Shown: one piece after another, positions 23,025 to 34,829 of the stretch
How positions within the stretch are numbered: the stretch's first letter is position 1
Layout: each line of letters opens with the position of its first letter
NCBI GenBank assembly: GCA_013368445.1
Contig: JAACJO010000027.1
Location: 310,001-374,000, forward strand
Direction of reading: 5' to 3'
DNA: 64,000 bases
Source: Leucocoprinus leucothites
Lineage: Eukaryota > Basidiomycota > Agaricomycetes > Agaricales > Agaricaceae
The notes under the pieces: generated by a model
Told to the model about the DNA's origin: nothing
Databases searched by the model: none
Seen by the model: the letters and a program-made list of their open reading frames with translations, nothing else
Position numbers and translations under genes: made by a program

Positions 23025-23922
23025 TCATCCACTATTGGAACTTGGGACATGTGGTCTCAATTTGGTCATTATGTGTACAACCTGCCCTAAATGACAGCCA
23101 CTGAAGAGGCAATTTGAAGTTCTCTCCAGCTTTTGCTTCTCCCCCTTTGAAGTGGAAATGTTGAAACTCCCTGAACAGAGATGTAAATCATATATTACAC
23201 TGTTGTAATGATATCTTGTTGTATGCATAGCTTCTCAATGCAGACTTTGTTGTTAGGGAGTCCATTCCTGTCCAGTAACGACAACTAGAGTTTATACTAG
23301 CCTGAAAGCTGTGAAGTGAGTGATCCGATTGAGAAAATCAATTCACTATGCATGTCAGGTCCCAGCAATCACCAATACTATCCTCAAACTCTCCCTGCTT
23401 AATGGCTTTGACATGGTGGATTTCCCATAACCTTGTCATGGTCTCTTGGAGGAGGCTATCACATTCAAGCTTGGTAGCATGCTGATTGGAAATGTTGGTC
23501 AAGTACTCCACTTCAGCAGCTAGGTGGTAGGAAATGTCATCAGGGTATTCAACTACACTAGCATGCTGGTTGAATGCATCATCCACACGCTTGTCAATGG
23601 AAGCTGTCTCATTGTATGAGCCGACCTTAAGGGTGCATTCTTTCTGATAAGAAGGGTTGTCAGGAAGTTGCCAAGCCTCTCCCTTCAGCTCTTGAATATA
23701 GTGTTTGAGATCAGTGCATTCTTCCGTAGTAAAGGAAGAAGGTTTAGTGATGTAGAATGGGCTGTATCTGGTCTTTGGATAAAGTACAGATATGTGTAAT
23801 GGGGTCCATGCCCTACACAAAACATCATAGATGTCTTGCATCTTATGAGGGTAGCTAGTCCTCGCCTTGAATGATTCTGTGCATAAAAAGCTCATTGTGT
23901 ACAGGCCATCGTATTTGGTCAC
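23025..23922 (-). CDS. Unknown-family gene P1 (IYD...HI...PF.ITKP motif)
   Basis: The main exon is 23922-23338 (194 codons, intact). I do not know the family. Residues about 30-65 read QDIYDVLCRAWTPLHISV then SPFYITKP. The same pattern occurs in P2 (33224-33691) and more weakly in P3 (34830-36273) and P4 (31229-31881), so these look like diverged paralogues. The C-terminal half is rich in Glu, His and Gln and may be helical. A further exon may lie at 23228-23025 (67 codons), but its splice sites were not settled. No signal peptide or membrane segment is visible. Confidence 0.45.
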
Positions 23923-23929
23923 ATGGATG

Positions 23930-25150
23930 AGTGTAGGGGGAGTATTGACCTCTTAGTGTATGAGTTTTATCAACTCTCATAATGACTTATCACTCACTTC
24001 ATGATACCAAATGATCTGCACTGAATATGGATACCTTTGCCAATCTTCGAAGGTGATGTGCATGATTTTGGGTTAACGAAGTAGCAGCAGTGAAGAATCT
24101 TTAGGAACAACCAGAGTAGGTCAGTAAAGTCTTTAAAACATTGGCTAATACATTGTTCGTGGGTCATGGCAGATTTGTACTGGTCGGAGCCATGGTGAGC
24201 TCATTGACTGGGGTGGTTTGGAGTATCTACAGAGTTTGAGCCAGATTTGAAGTTGTTCTATCATTCCTGATCCCTTGTTTGACATTAGCCTATTCCTGAG
24301 CAAATGTTTTAAACTTGAAGCCTGTAGAACTCAACTTCACACTCATCTACATCGGGCTTTCAAAGATACTGCAACACTTCATTTAGTTCTTTCATAGATT
24401 GCGACCCCCTCAACAAAGGGTTAATCATATCATAGGCAAGGATATAGATTATTGAAAAAGTGTACATCAACTTGAAATTTACAGAGATGACTGGATTTGA
24501 TCTAAATATATACTCTTAGTCAAGTTAACTCCTTTTTCAACTCATAGTCGATTCTAGAAGCTCAGTACATGCTTGTGGTCATCCATTTCGAGGAAAATTT
24601 TGGGCCATTGCCATCCGAAGGTGCTACCATGAATACAGGTCATGTTATTATGTTTAGGGACTGTCATGGATGGTAACGTCACATATCTGTGACTGACACC
24701 ATCAGATGATGTTATCATGGATGGTAACATCACATATCTGTGACTGACACCATCAGATGATGTTATCATGGATGGCCATGGATGGATACCTGTAGATGGC
24801 AGTTTCATCCACAGATAAAGCATATTCTTTTACTCTGAGGATACTGTAATATGTTTCTATACATTTTTCCGACTATTTTGGAGTAGAAATCAAGTGAAAA
24901 TATTCAAAAATGAGTGCATGGCATGACCTACAATTGTGGTCAAATATTCACAAATATTGGGGAAGATCTACATCTTCACTAACACTTGAGATGCCATATC
25001 TTGCTCAAATCTCCAACGATTTTCACGAAACTAGGCTCAATAAATACGCATTCTTAACTACTACACGCAGGTATACATTTCGAGTCATCGAACACATCCG
25101 TAAACCGTACAAATACATTCCAATCAATCAATGAGTTCACTTAGTTTGTC
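23930..25150. other. No gene recognised (contains a 51-bp duplication)
   Basis: No supported reading frame on either strand. It holds the 51-bp tandem repeat at 24665-24780. The right part (24910-25130) is richer in CpG than its surroundings. Confidence 0.5.
24665..24780. repeat. 51-bp tandem duplication (about 2.2 copies)
   Basis: Units 24665-24715 and 24716-24766 differ at one base (CGTCACAT versus CATCACAT), and a third partial unit follows. The repeat contains TCACATATCTGTGA. A related string with TGGATGG(T/A)TACC and GTAGAT occurs on the other side of the hAT relic near 28880-28925. Confidence 0.85.
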
Positions 25151-25154
25151 TGTC

Positions 25155-28100
25155 CATTTATTCAGCATCTGAATCACCTTCTGCTCCTCCAGCAATGATC
25201 TGTCCTGCTTTCATGACACCCGGAAATAATGGATTCCCAGGTCTTGCCCAGGACCCAAGTGCCATCTTAGCTTTGAATGTATTTGGGGTCATGTTGTGTT
25301 GCATAAAGTTCACCTGTCGTCATCCAACAGAGAATGCCCAGTCAGCATCAACAGATGATGCTGTGGGTGACAATACATCAGCCAATGATAGACAGACAAT
25401 ATAAGATCCACTGACCAGCGGCACTGTGTCAAGATATGCGAAATACCAGCGCTTACTAAGCGTGCGAAAGTTATAGAGAGATTGGTCATTGGCTTCAGCA
25501 TATGTGCTGCACCCTTCTGATATCGCATCAACTGATTTGGTCTACAAGGAAGATGACAGGCAGTGCAAATTGGAATTCAACACTGAAGGATAATGGACAG
25601 AGAATTCAGAGTGGAATCTTAGTCAATATTCAGAATGGATAATACATGAGCTAGTAGCGACATATTTAAGATAATGCAAAATTGGACAAATAACACATAA
25701 ATATCACAAAGCTCACAATGTGATAATAAACAAATAAATAGATAAATGAAAGGTAAATAGACAATGACAGATGCGATGCAATGGAGAATGACAAACATAA
25801 ATGGAATGGTGGAAACAAATATGAGTGCAAATGAAAAGATGATAGAATGATGAGCAGAAACAGGCTGCAAAATATTTATAGAAATGGTAGATAATGAAAA
25901 ATCACAGGAATCAGAAATTGAAAGAATAGTCAGAGATCAAATTGGAGAGGTCACAATCGCAGATTGTGGCACACTGCAGTAATCCATGCCTATTCTTGCA
26001 AGATTTGGATGGCTTGCAGCTGCAGTGTTCCACCACTTCATATATCCACTTGAATCAATAATTGCCAAGTGAGAGACAACAGGCTCCTTCAAGTAGGTAT
26101 TGATGTCATCAAGATTCCCCACTGGTGCTCTCTTGGAAGTTCGCTTTTGTAGATATGTGTTACCAGTATGCTAGAAAAATACAGCTGTGAGTAATAAAAA
26201 TATAATTTTGGAGTATAAAAGCTCTAACTGTAGGCTCAGGTTCTGAGGTCATTGCTAAATTGGGCCGATATGTCTGTCCCCATTGCTCAATAACAGTCTG
26301 CTTGAGCTTTGTGTAAACTGGACGAGCATAGCCATTGTCTTTGAACCACTGTAACTTCCAATCTGGGCACATAACTATTGAGTAGTGTTAGTAATGCTGT
26401 AAAATATGAGAAATTACATACCAATTGCAATAAAATATATCTCGCACTCTTCACACAACATAATGTACTTGTCAACCATTGATATCACTGCCCGAGCAGC
26501 AATATGAATGACAGGTGACAGTGCATCATCATCATCTTCACATATATTTCCAAGGTATGTCCAGATATTGAGTAGTGTGGGGAATACATCAATAACCAAT
26601 GGAACTTCTGCCTTTGAAAATAGATCAGTGGCCTCCTTGAAAATCTAAACTACAGTTAGTTAATACTTGGTGTCAATTTAAAAATGTACCTCAAGAACAG
26701 GGAGGAGGTCATTGGCTATTTTCCACTGTTTGGGTGATAACCAATACTGGGTCAAGCCATAATCTGAAACACCTGTCATGATCTCTACCTCCTTCTGAAA
26801 ATGGACATGTGCTTGAAGACAAAGAAAATCAGAGTTCCAATGGGTGGCAACTCAACAGTCAAGTGCACATTTAGCACCCTCAAGATTCTTGTTTTGGCTG
26901 ACAAGCTCATTAAACTGGTCATGGAGATTGGATGAGTCATGAATATGACGAGCAAGACTAGACACCTAAACTATAATTAGAATGGCAGTTATATACTAGC
27001 TAATTACATACCCGAGGCATGATTTCCTGGGCCATATGGAACTCTGCTGATGTTGCAAAGATTCCCTTTTCAGCCATAATGTCAACTGTTGGATTTCAGA
27101 GTGACATTACAGCCTCTTGATTGAATGTACCATGTCCATCATCCTCATCCAGTACTGTATCATCAATATTATTCTCTTCTTCAATTACCTCATTAGTCTC
27201 CTCAGATGAGCTATCAGCAGCTGAAACTAGAATATCATTTGCAAGTACAGCATTATTAGTCTTCTTCCTTCCTTTCTTGAAAAAGAAGGATATAAACATC
27301 TAAATTAAATATAGTCAATATAATATATGTTCCAGTTTGATGTAAATATTATACCTTAGCAATCAAATTCAAAATATGAGCCATACACTGCATCTGAGCT
27401 TGTGGTCCTTGAAAAGTCGGAATATACCATGGAAGAAGTTCAACAAGCTTATTACAGTTTGCAGCATTATCCATGCACACTCAAAATAACTAAATTTGGA
27501 TTAGTATATAGTCTGAGTAAATTATAGTATTGATTTGTAATCACCTTTGTAGTCAATCCCCAGCACTTGAGACAATCAAAGACTACCTCTGCCATATATT
27601 GCCCTGTATGCTTCTGTTTGAGTCTATTATCAAATTAATAATGTAAGTATCAAGATACAGATTATTAAAACACACCTAATAAACTCAAGAACAGTACAAA
27701 AGATCTTATCCTGCTCATACCAGATAATCACTAAACCAAGATATGATGCTACAATTGGGGCTGTCCATCCATCTAATACTAGATGAATAGGACTTGTAGT
27801 TGACTAATCATAGTAAGTTCATAGGATATACAAATCAATCTAAGAATAGACATACCATGAGTTTGGTACAGACAAGCCCTGACATCTCATGGTATAGTAA
27901 CTGAGTGTCACAGCCAACCTGCTCAGCACGTGGAAGTGTGGTTCCTCTTCACAACATATTAACTTCAATTTTGTAAAAAGGATCCTTGACAGCATTAAAT
28001 GGGTGCTGGTTTGCAGCAGAGCATAGTGCAATGACAGCACGATGAGCAGCCTTGGAATAGAGAACATAGTCATCAGAGTCAGAGTAGCCTGATTCCAAGG

Positions 28101-28659
28101 TATCACCAGTAACACCAGTCTGAGTATCACAGGTGTTGATACCACTATTGAGATTACCAGTTCTAGAACCAGTTTTTGTGCGACCACGGCGATGGGGTAG
28201 ATGTCAGGCAGGATCAGTCTTGCATGTGAAAACAAAGACAAGCTCAAGTGGTATATCATCTTCATAAATGTGATCAAGTGAGATGTTGAAGTGCTGATAT
28301 GCTGGAGACTTGAGATGAGAAAATGCAGCCTCTAAAATTGTAATGAGCTCAATATTCAATTTTTTGACTAATTTACAGACCAATAATCTCATTATCTGGC
28401 AAGTCCCAGACAGCAGGTCAGATTTATCAGCAATTTCCTTGGCAGCCTTAGTCTTCTGACATTGTTTGACTGGAGAAATCTGCACAGAGATAGATAGCCT
28501 GGGAGTATCCTCTTCATCACTTGAAACAACTGGAGTGCTTGGCTCAGTAATATGGGGAGTAGAGCTTTGGCTGTCATCTGAACCCCTTGAGGGAGGGTTT
28601 AAGGAAGGATGAGAGGGAAAATTCCCCTTAGAACAAGAAGCACCAGTTTTCAGAGGCAT
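25155..28659 (-). pseudogene. hAT-family transposase, interrupted by a solo LTR
   Basis: Exons on the minus strand carry a Ser/Pro-rich N-terminus (28659-28200), a possible BED-like start (FTCKTDP), HRAVIALCSAANQHPF (about 28030), HLVLDGWTAPIVASYLGLV (about 27770), the VCMDNAANCNKL segment (about 27480), an acidic insert (27299-27096), ATHWNSDFL (about 26840), and the dimerisation region WWNTAAASHPNLARIGMDY (about 26030). That region resumes beyond the LTR at 25427-25971 as DADWAFSVGRRQVNF. The order and motifs fit fungal hAT (Ac-like) enzymes with an RNase H-like core. Several short introns are present. TGA stops (about 28205, 27085, 26850) and the LTR kill it. It would cut and paste DNA with 8-bp target duplications. 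Confidence 0.88.
25427..25971 (-). repeat. LTR-A solo LTR in the hAT gene, TSD CACTG
   Basis: This 545-bp copy runs TGTCAAGATATGCG to CAGATTGTGGCA, in inverse orientation to the copy at 42058. It is flanked by the 5-bp direct repeat CACTG (25422-25426 and 25972-25976), as left by Gypsy or Copia integrases. No internal region is attached, so this is a solo LTR. Confidence 0.9.
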
Positions 28660-28699
28660 AACTTGAGGGGAGAGACTCAGGGGATGAACTCAGGGATGA

Positions 28700-30890
28700 T
28701 GGGAAGGGGTGGAAAGCTCGAAGCCAGGGTTCATTGTATTAGCTGACAATTCACATCAGAGGCTTTGTTTGGCAGACAAAAACATCCCATATGAGGAATA
28801 TAAGTCTATTCTTAAACCGGTTATGGTCAGGGTACCATCCTCATCTGGCAATATCCCATCCAATCCAATCCAATCTGAGAGTTATGGATGGTTACCAGTA
28901 GATAGCCAGTTGTCACACATCTGTGATGGCCCCTAATTATGTTCCTCTCATCTCCAGCAGGATCTAATTTTTCTCTTAGGACATTAGTCTTTCTTTGCAG
29001 GGTGGACAGTCTCTGGGCCGTTTGGTAGAGGAAAATAGTTTCTTCCAATGCACTCTCGGACCCTTTGGTGACCAGAGAATGCTTCTGTACCTCTCTATTA
29101 TTGGGTTCAATTATGTTCGACATTGAGAGCAAAAGCTGCTGCCACCAGCTTAGTGGATTTCTAACACTCATTAGTGTTGGTGCACTGGAATATTCTTTTG
29201 ACCCTTGGCCTCTCCAAGGGACGGTTGTCCTCATTAGCTCAATCGATACATTTGTTTATTAATTTAATTTGTAGTGTGAGTATCCACAACTGATAAGTAA
29301 CTTCCATTCCATTGTCCAATTTATACTGCCAAATAGGTGGTGCATAATGTCAACTCCTATAGCCCCTAGGCCCCTTGTCAGTGGAATAGTGGTTGATTAG
29401 AGGGACCATAAGATTCAGGTTTACCATTCTTAGTAGAGTGTCCCCTCCCATTTATCATCTGATGATCCGATCCAATACAGTGCATCTTCAGGATCCAAAG
29501 GCCTCACTGACAATTCAGATAGCGAAGTATTGCTTGTTTCCAGTATCAGTCTTCCTGGTGCTCCGTGGGGTAGGTGCTTTGAGTAGGTGAGCCCTGTATT
29601 TTGTGTCATGAGTTATGTCATACTTGAAATTGATGAGGGTATCCCGCCAAGTTTAAAGGAGTATTGTTCTTCAAATTTTAAACAGTTTTGTCATTCTACC
29701 ATGTATACAACAGCTAAGATAGTCAGGCTGTAGAGTCAAAGTACTGTGAGTGAGGCTACTGTCATTCTTCATGACAATTGAGTTCTCTGGACCTCCAAAC
29801 ACCCTCTATTCATAGTTTCTAAATGGCCATACCTTTTAGGGTTTCATTCAAGTGTATTGGTTTTCATTGAAATTTTAATTCTTGCTGAAGGCGCAGTTTG
29901 CTCCACCACCCCAGAGCTTGTCAGGCCATTTTTATAAGGCACTATTGTAGAGATTGGACATTGCATGACATCATATCACTGCTGTCACATGTCCTCTCTC
30001 TACTACTGATTAAGTCCCCTCCCTCTTCGACAACTCCTCATATACTAACCAATATCCCACTACCCTGGCAACAAACCGATCACCAAACATAGCCGGCAAC
30101 TATATCAAGATGACCCTGCAGATTCAACACTCAGTAGCCGCCACTTACAGCCACTATCCCCCTCAACTTTCCCCTTTCCTCTTTCAATTCCACATGGCCC
30201 TTTCCTCTCTCCATTCTACACTTTCCTTTTAATACTTGCTACGCATATTTCGCACTCGGCACCAACGCCTCAACGCAACCGGGTTAGGGCTTGTCATCCA
30301 ACTGACAAAAGTCCGAACATTTAATGTTTGTTTTATATTCCCTTTTCCATTCCTCCTCTCTTTCTCCTTCTAAAAATCTAATAAAATCGACATTTGTGCT
30401 CCGGCTCAACCGCTATCGTTTCGTCTCATCGCCTAATGTAATAGTGTAGGTCTAAACAGCCACATGGACCCTTCTCTCCACCTACTTCTCCACCACTAAT
30501 ATTCCTTAGAATTCCCTTTCCCTTACAAAATCTCGACAAATCGTCTCGTAAACTGCTCCATCCTGCTCTCTATAGTCACCTGCAGCATTGTAAATAGTCT
30601 TAGAACCGTAGCTTTAAATACTGCGATGTATTTCCATTTTTCTTTAGTGAAATTGACCCCATCTCTCTGACTCAGTTTAAGCTCTTAAGTTTGAGCTTTT
30701 CGATATCGTTCTCACTAAGACCAACTGTCTTCATCACAGTTTCACTCCTCAGCAACGTCTCATATTGTCACACCAGCGCTGAGTTATCATTTCAATTAAA
30801 ATCTCATTAAAAACAATTAATAATCAAGCTATCTACTTGGGTCAGAACCAATGACAGACAGATGCTGTCGTGCTCGCAAACACATCCGCA
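28700..30890. other. No gene recognised; right part CpG-richer
   Basis: 28700-29900 has only short frames without motifs. From about 30030 to 30890 the sequence has clearly more CG dinucleotides (for example TTCGCACTCGGCACCAACGC, CGACATTTGTGCTCCGG) than the transposon DNA around it and no long frame. It could be a promoter or 5' region, or an unmethylated insertion. Confidence 0.5.
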
Positions 30891-31228
30891 CTCACCTATC
30901 CCACCTTCCCTTCACTATATTTCCCATGGAGCTTGGTGAATACGGCTTGCTGAAATCTTACTGGAGCATAAAACAGATACACTCTACAGAAAATCCCTCC
31001 TGTGCAAATGTTGCTATTCATTTTTGAGGAGTTTGGACAGAGCATGGCTAAAATTTCAGGATCATTCACTAGTTGCAGTTGTAGACTACAGAAGTAGTGA
31101 TCTAAACACATAATTATCTATATCTATGCCATCCATACTTGTTCTGACAGCTGAAGGTAGTAGGAATGGACTCTGGATGCACAATGATTGGTCTTACTAT
31201 ACTGAATGATGATAATGGCACTCACTTC

Positions 31229-31881
31229 ATCTTAGTTGTTGTCACTGTCAGGTGCAAGAACAATGTTCCTATCACTGTTCAAACTTTGATTTTTGCCATG
31301 CACCTGAAATGCAGTGAGCACATGTTATTTAAAAGTGGAGAGTAACAACCAAGACTGACTTCAGTTTCATTGCTTTTGTCTTCAGACTCAACAATAGTTC
31401 TTGCCCTTGCCCTCTTGACAACCTAGGAAATCATTTATAAAGGTACTGTTGGTAGTGAGACCACATTTCTTACCAGAGGTTCATTGTTGTTACTGTCATA
31501 TTTCACACTTGAACTACCAACATTAATAGTTAAATTCATGGTTTTGATCTTGATCTTGATAGACCACTTCCGCTTGAGCTCCTTCAGCTCCTTTGACATA
31601 GATCTGATTAGAGGTGATGTTGGAGGTGAGGGCAATTTCAAAGAAGGTGTATCCTTAGCTGACATGCCAGGTGAAGACTTGTTGGTGCGAGAATAAGGGG
31701 CAGGACATTCACAGAATTCCTGTAACCATTCCTTGACTTTGCTTAAGTGTAGGCATCTTGTATTGTCAAGGTCTTGTGGTTTGACAACAAAGAACAGGTA
31801 CTGAATCCCATTGAGGTTGGATGGGAAGTGGGCTTGAGTTGGTATTTCAATGAATGTCTTGATATTTGTATCGAAAATCAA
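31229..31881 (-). CDS. Unknown-family gene P4, short-exon C-terminus
   Basis: Proposed exons: 31881-31474 (its 5' start could lie further upstream), intron 31423-31473 (51 nt, GTAAGA...TAG), exon 31422-31360, intron of about 56 nt, and a last exon reading VHGKNQSLNSDRNIV to a TAA near 31229. The first exon has the weak motif LIFDTNIKTFIEIPTQ...FFVVKP shared with P1-P3, then a Pro/Ser-rich segment and KRKWSIKIKI. P3 has KRKCTIPLIS at the equivalent place, also followed by very short in-phase exons. Function is unknown. The Ser/Asn/Lys-rich tail is probably disordered. Confidence 0.42.
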
Positions 31882-31889
31882 ATACTTTG

Positions 31890-33223
31890 TTGCTGGGAAA
31901 TTCGTGGCAGTAGCAAAGGCTTGGTCACCATTAAAGGTGAACAGTCCATCTTGAATGTGAATGCAGTGGATGGCCAGTGTTGTGTCTGGCTAAAGGACAG
32001 TGAGGGCTGTACTTACAGAAGCATAGGGGGTGACTTGCCTCGGTGTACATGACAATTTGCATGTGCCCTGTCTTATTGCACCTGGCAGAGTTTGCTTCAG
32101 ACAGTGTTCACTTCAGACTACTAGAGAGACCACAGAAGGATTGAAGGTGTAGAGTACTTGCTCTGACTGCACAGTAATGGCATCCTACAGCCTTTTCCAA
32201 AACCAGCAATACACTCACATTGGTGCTCAAATTTTCGCTCCTCTTACCATAGATTTCCATAAATGGGTTGTAATTCAGGAGTGTGATGGTCAGTGCGGTA
32301 TATAACATGAGACTACTCCAGTATCATTCATTTTTCTGAAATGGCCATGTATTCCTGACACTGCAGTACTCAAGAATGGAGTATGGCCAGGCAAGAGAGA
32401 GTTGACCTCATGTCATAGGTGATTGGTAGATCTGAAAGGGTTGATCATTGATCAACAGCATAAGGATGGAGTTAATGTGGGAGGTTGTATGTCAGTGTTC
32501 TGGAGTCACTGCTTTGGTTTGATGGGAAGTGCTTTTGTTTGAACTGCCTTCAATGTTGTTCTCCACTTTATTTCTCTTTAGTTTTCTTCTGTATAGTTTG
32601 TGCTCAGTTTGCCCTACTAGCTCATCCTGGTGAGCCAGCAAGGTGGGTAATGTTTTAAGTTGCTTATGTAATGTAGTCAACCCTAAATTGATCCTGTTCT
32701 AACCTATGACCACTGTAATGTGGTAGATGCTCATGTGAGTGCTGGCCCTCAAGTTCTGTGGCTCAAGTGGGCCTCCTCACTGTTTAATGGCCTCTTTGTC
32801 CTCCATTTGTTAGTACCCAATGTGTAGCTCCTCTTAGACACTTCTGTGAAGTCAAATTGCAATTTAACTAAGATATGACAATGAATAAAATGAGAGATAG
32901 CTCATATGTGAGCGAAGAAATTGTTAGATAGTTTATGCTATTCTGTGGTCGAGTTTGAAGAAGTTTGAAGGGCGAGCATAGAACAGGATTCAAAGGAGTC
33001 AAGAACCAAGTAAGGTCCAAGAGTATGAAGGGTACCAATGCATCGAGGAATGAAGCACAGTATGATGAGATGGGGGCAGATAAGATACAACAAAGTGAAC
33101 AACTAAATCAGAATGATTAGTGAAGTGTACATGCCATCACTGTTAATCATGCTCAAGGTGAGTATTCATGGTTATCAACCAAGAAAGCCGGCTCTCTTAC
33201 CTCCTAGACCTTCAAGTAGAGTC
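31890..33223. other. No gene firmly recognised
   Basis: A 66-codon minus-strand frame at 32308-32108 may be an upstream exon of P4, but no splice link could be shown. The remainder has no recognisable motif. Confidence 0.4.
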
Positions 33224-33691
33224 TCAACGGGTACATTGAGACTGATCTTGCATCATCTCAGCCACAATTGCATAAGTCTCTTCTACTGAGTCACGGTGCT
33301 TTTGCTTGAGGACACTTCCCAGGATAGGTTGTTCTTGAATGAATTGTGTGCTAGCTTTTGTAACTTGAGGTTGACCTCCAATCAGGGTGTCCTTCGGTAA
33401 CTCCATTGCTCTCTGCTTCAATTTCTCAAGGTTGAGACATATGCCAAGGCAGTGTTCTTCTTCCAATATGAAAGGTTTTGTGATGAGAAATGGGTTCACC
33501 CCTGATTTTGCATAGCAAGCAAAGATGTGTATTGGGATGAATCTCTCCTTGTGAATATTGTATATTTCCTGATTTATATTAGGCCAGTCAGTCACCTTCT
33601 TGAACTCTTCTAGCCCCCAAAAGCCCACTGAGTGGCTACTGTCCCATGGCTTGACATGAACGAGGATCAGGAGATGGTACACCTGTGTCAA
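33224..33691 (-). CDS. Unknown-family gene P2 (IYN...HI...PFLITKP motif)
   Basis: An intact 155-codon frame. Residues about 41-73 read QEIYNIHKERFIPIHIFAC then NPFLITKP, aligning without gaps to P1 over roughly 58 residues, with I/Y, P-H-I, P-F and ITKP shared and Glu-rich spacing after it (EEEHC versus TEECT). This supports common ancestry despite low identity. The C-terminus ends in a Gln-rich segment. No known domain is recognised. Start and further exons are uncertain. Confidence 0.45.
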   Translation of the reverse strand: MTQVYHLLILVHVKPWDSSHSVGFWGLEEFKKVTDWPNINQEIYNIHKERFIPIHIFACYAKSGVNPFLITKPFILEEEHCLGICLNLEKLKQRAMELPKDTLIGGQPQVTKASTQFIQEQPILGSVLKQKHRDSVEETYAIVAEMMQDQSQCTR

Positions 33692-33699
33692 GGTTAGTT

Positions 33700-34825
33700 T
33701 TTTCTCCCTGCTAATGACAACTGCTGACTTTGTGGTATACTACTATCTGGACACAGTCTGGGTGAGCATCCAACTCCCTGGAGGGTATGCTAGACATCGT
33801 TGGTAATGGTAGCACTGAATGATTGAAGTTGGGGTGCAAACAGGAAGGAGGTGAGGACATGTTCAACAGCCTTCAGGTGTTACATGCCATCTCATTCCTC
33901 AAGCTAGTTCAGTCTAGCAGCTTCCTTCAGCTGACCACCAACGAGCTGTCATAACCACCGAGTCTAGCTCAAATCACTGAACAAGGGTCGTCCTGCTCTG
34001 TTTGGGGAGTTTCAGAATGCAAACTTTATGCACCCTGTTCAATCTGTGGCTTTGATTCAAGCATACCCAACTTCTGGGTGATCTGTCACTCTTGTAAAGG
34101 AAGGCCCCTTTTGGCACTACAGTACGAGTAGCCATGAGCAAATTTTGCAACTTATTTACCAATGTATAGCCTTGCCAACTGCCAATTTTTTGTTCCTCAG
34201 ATAGATTTAGGTTCTACTGCCTACTTTGAATATAAATAATTCAAGGCTCTTTGTCATCTCCTTCAGACAGATGAGTGTCTGATCACCGTCACACCATTCC
34301 TTTGGATATCACCATGTGGAGGGTGTCAGGTATGTGTTTGTACCTCAGACTTACTCCACTGGCACTAAGAAATAGGCTTTTTTTGCAGGAGTGTATCATT
34401 GGAATTTTCACAGTCATTTCCAATGACATCTTAGCATGTGGAGCAATTTAGTTTCAGTTGGCTGCTCACTTAGTGCCTCAGTTTCACTATGAAAACACTA
34501 TTACTCCATTTCTTGATATCATGCCAACTCCTTGCTCCTGTTCATTCGAGCGATCTAAAGATGCCATGTTCTGCCCCTGTATGCCAAGGTCTTGGATGAA
34601 GATGGTTAAAATTCACATTTCATTATCAGTGCCCATGACTTGGTATTTGACAGTGCCGAGCAGAAAATCATCAGGGATTTGCAGACAATGACTGGACTTT
34701 TGCCATACCATAGAAGCACTAGAGGGTAAACATTGTCATATTCTTAATTGTATTGACATATCTCAAGATATTAGAAAGTAGTATAGGGAATTTTGCAACA
34801 TTGTATAAACTGGTTACATATTTCT
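33700..34825. other. No gene recognised
   Basis: Short frames only. A plus-strand 77-codon frame at 34458-34691 has no recognisable motif and no support. Confidence 0.45.
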
Positions 34826-34829
34826 GACT

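Noticed and set aside
24554..24823. 89-codon minus-strand ORF with internal repeats
   Set aside because: Produced by the 51-bp tandem duplication; no other coding sign.
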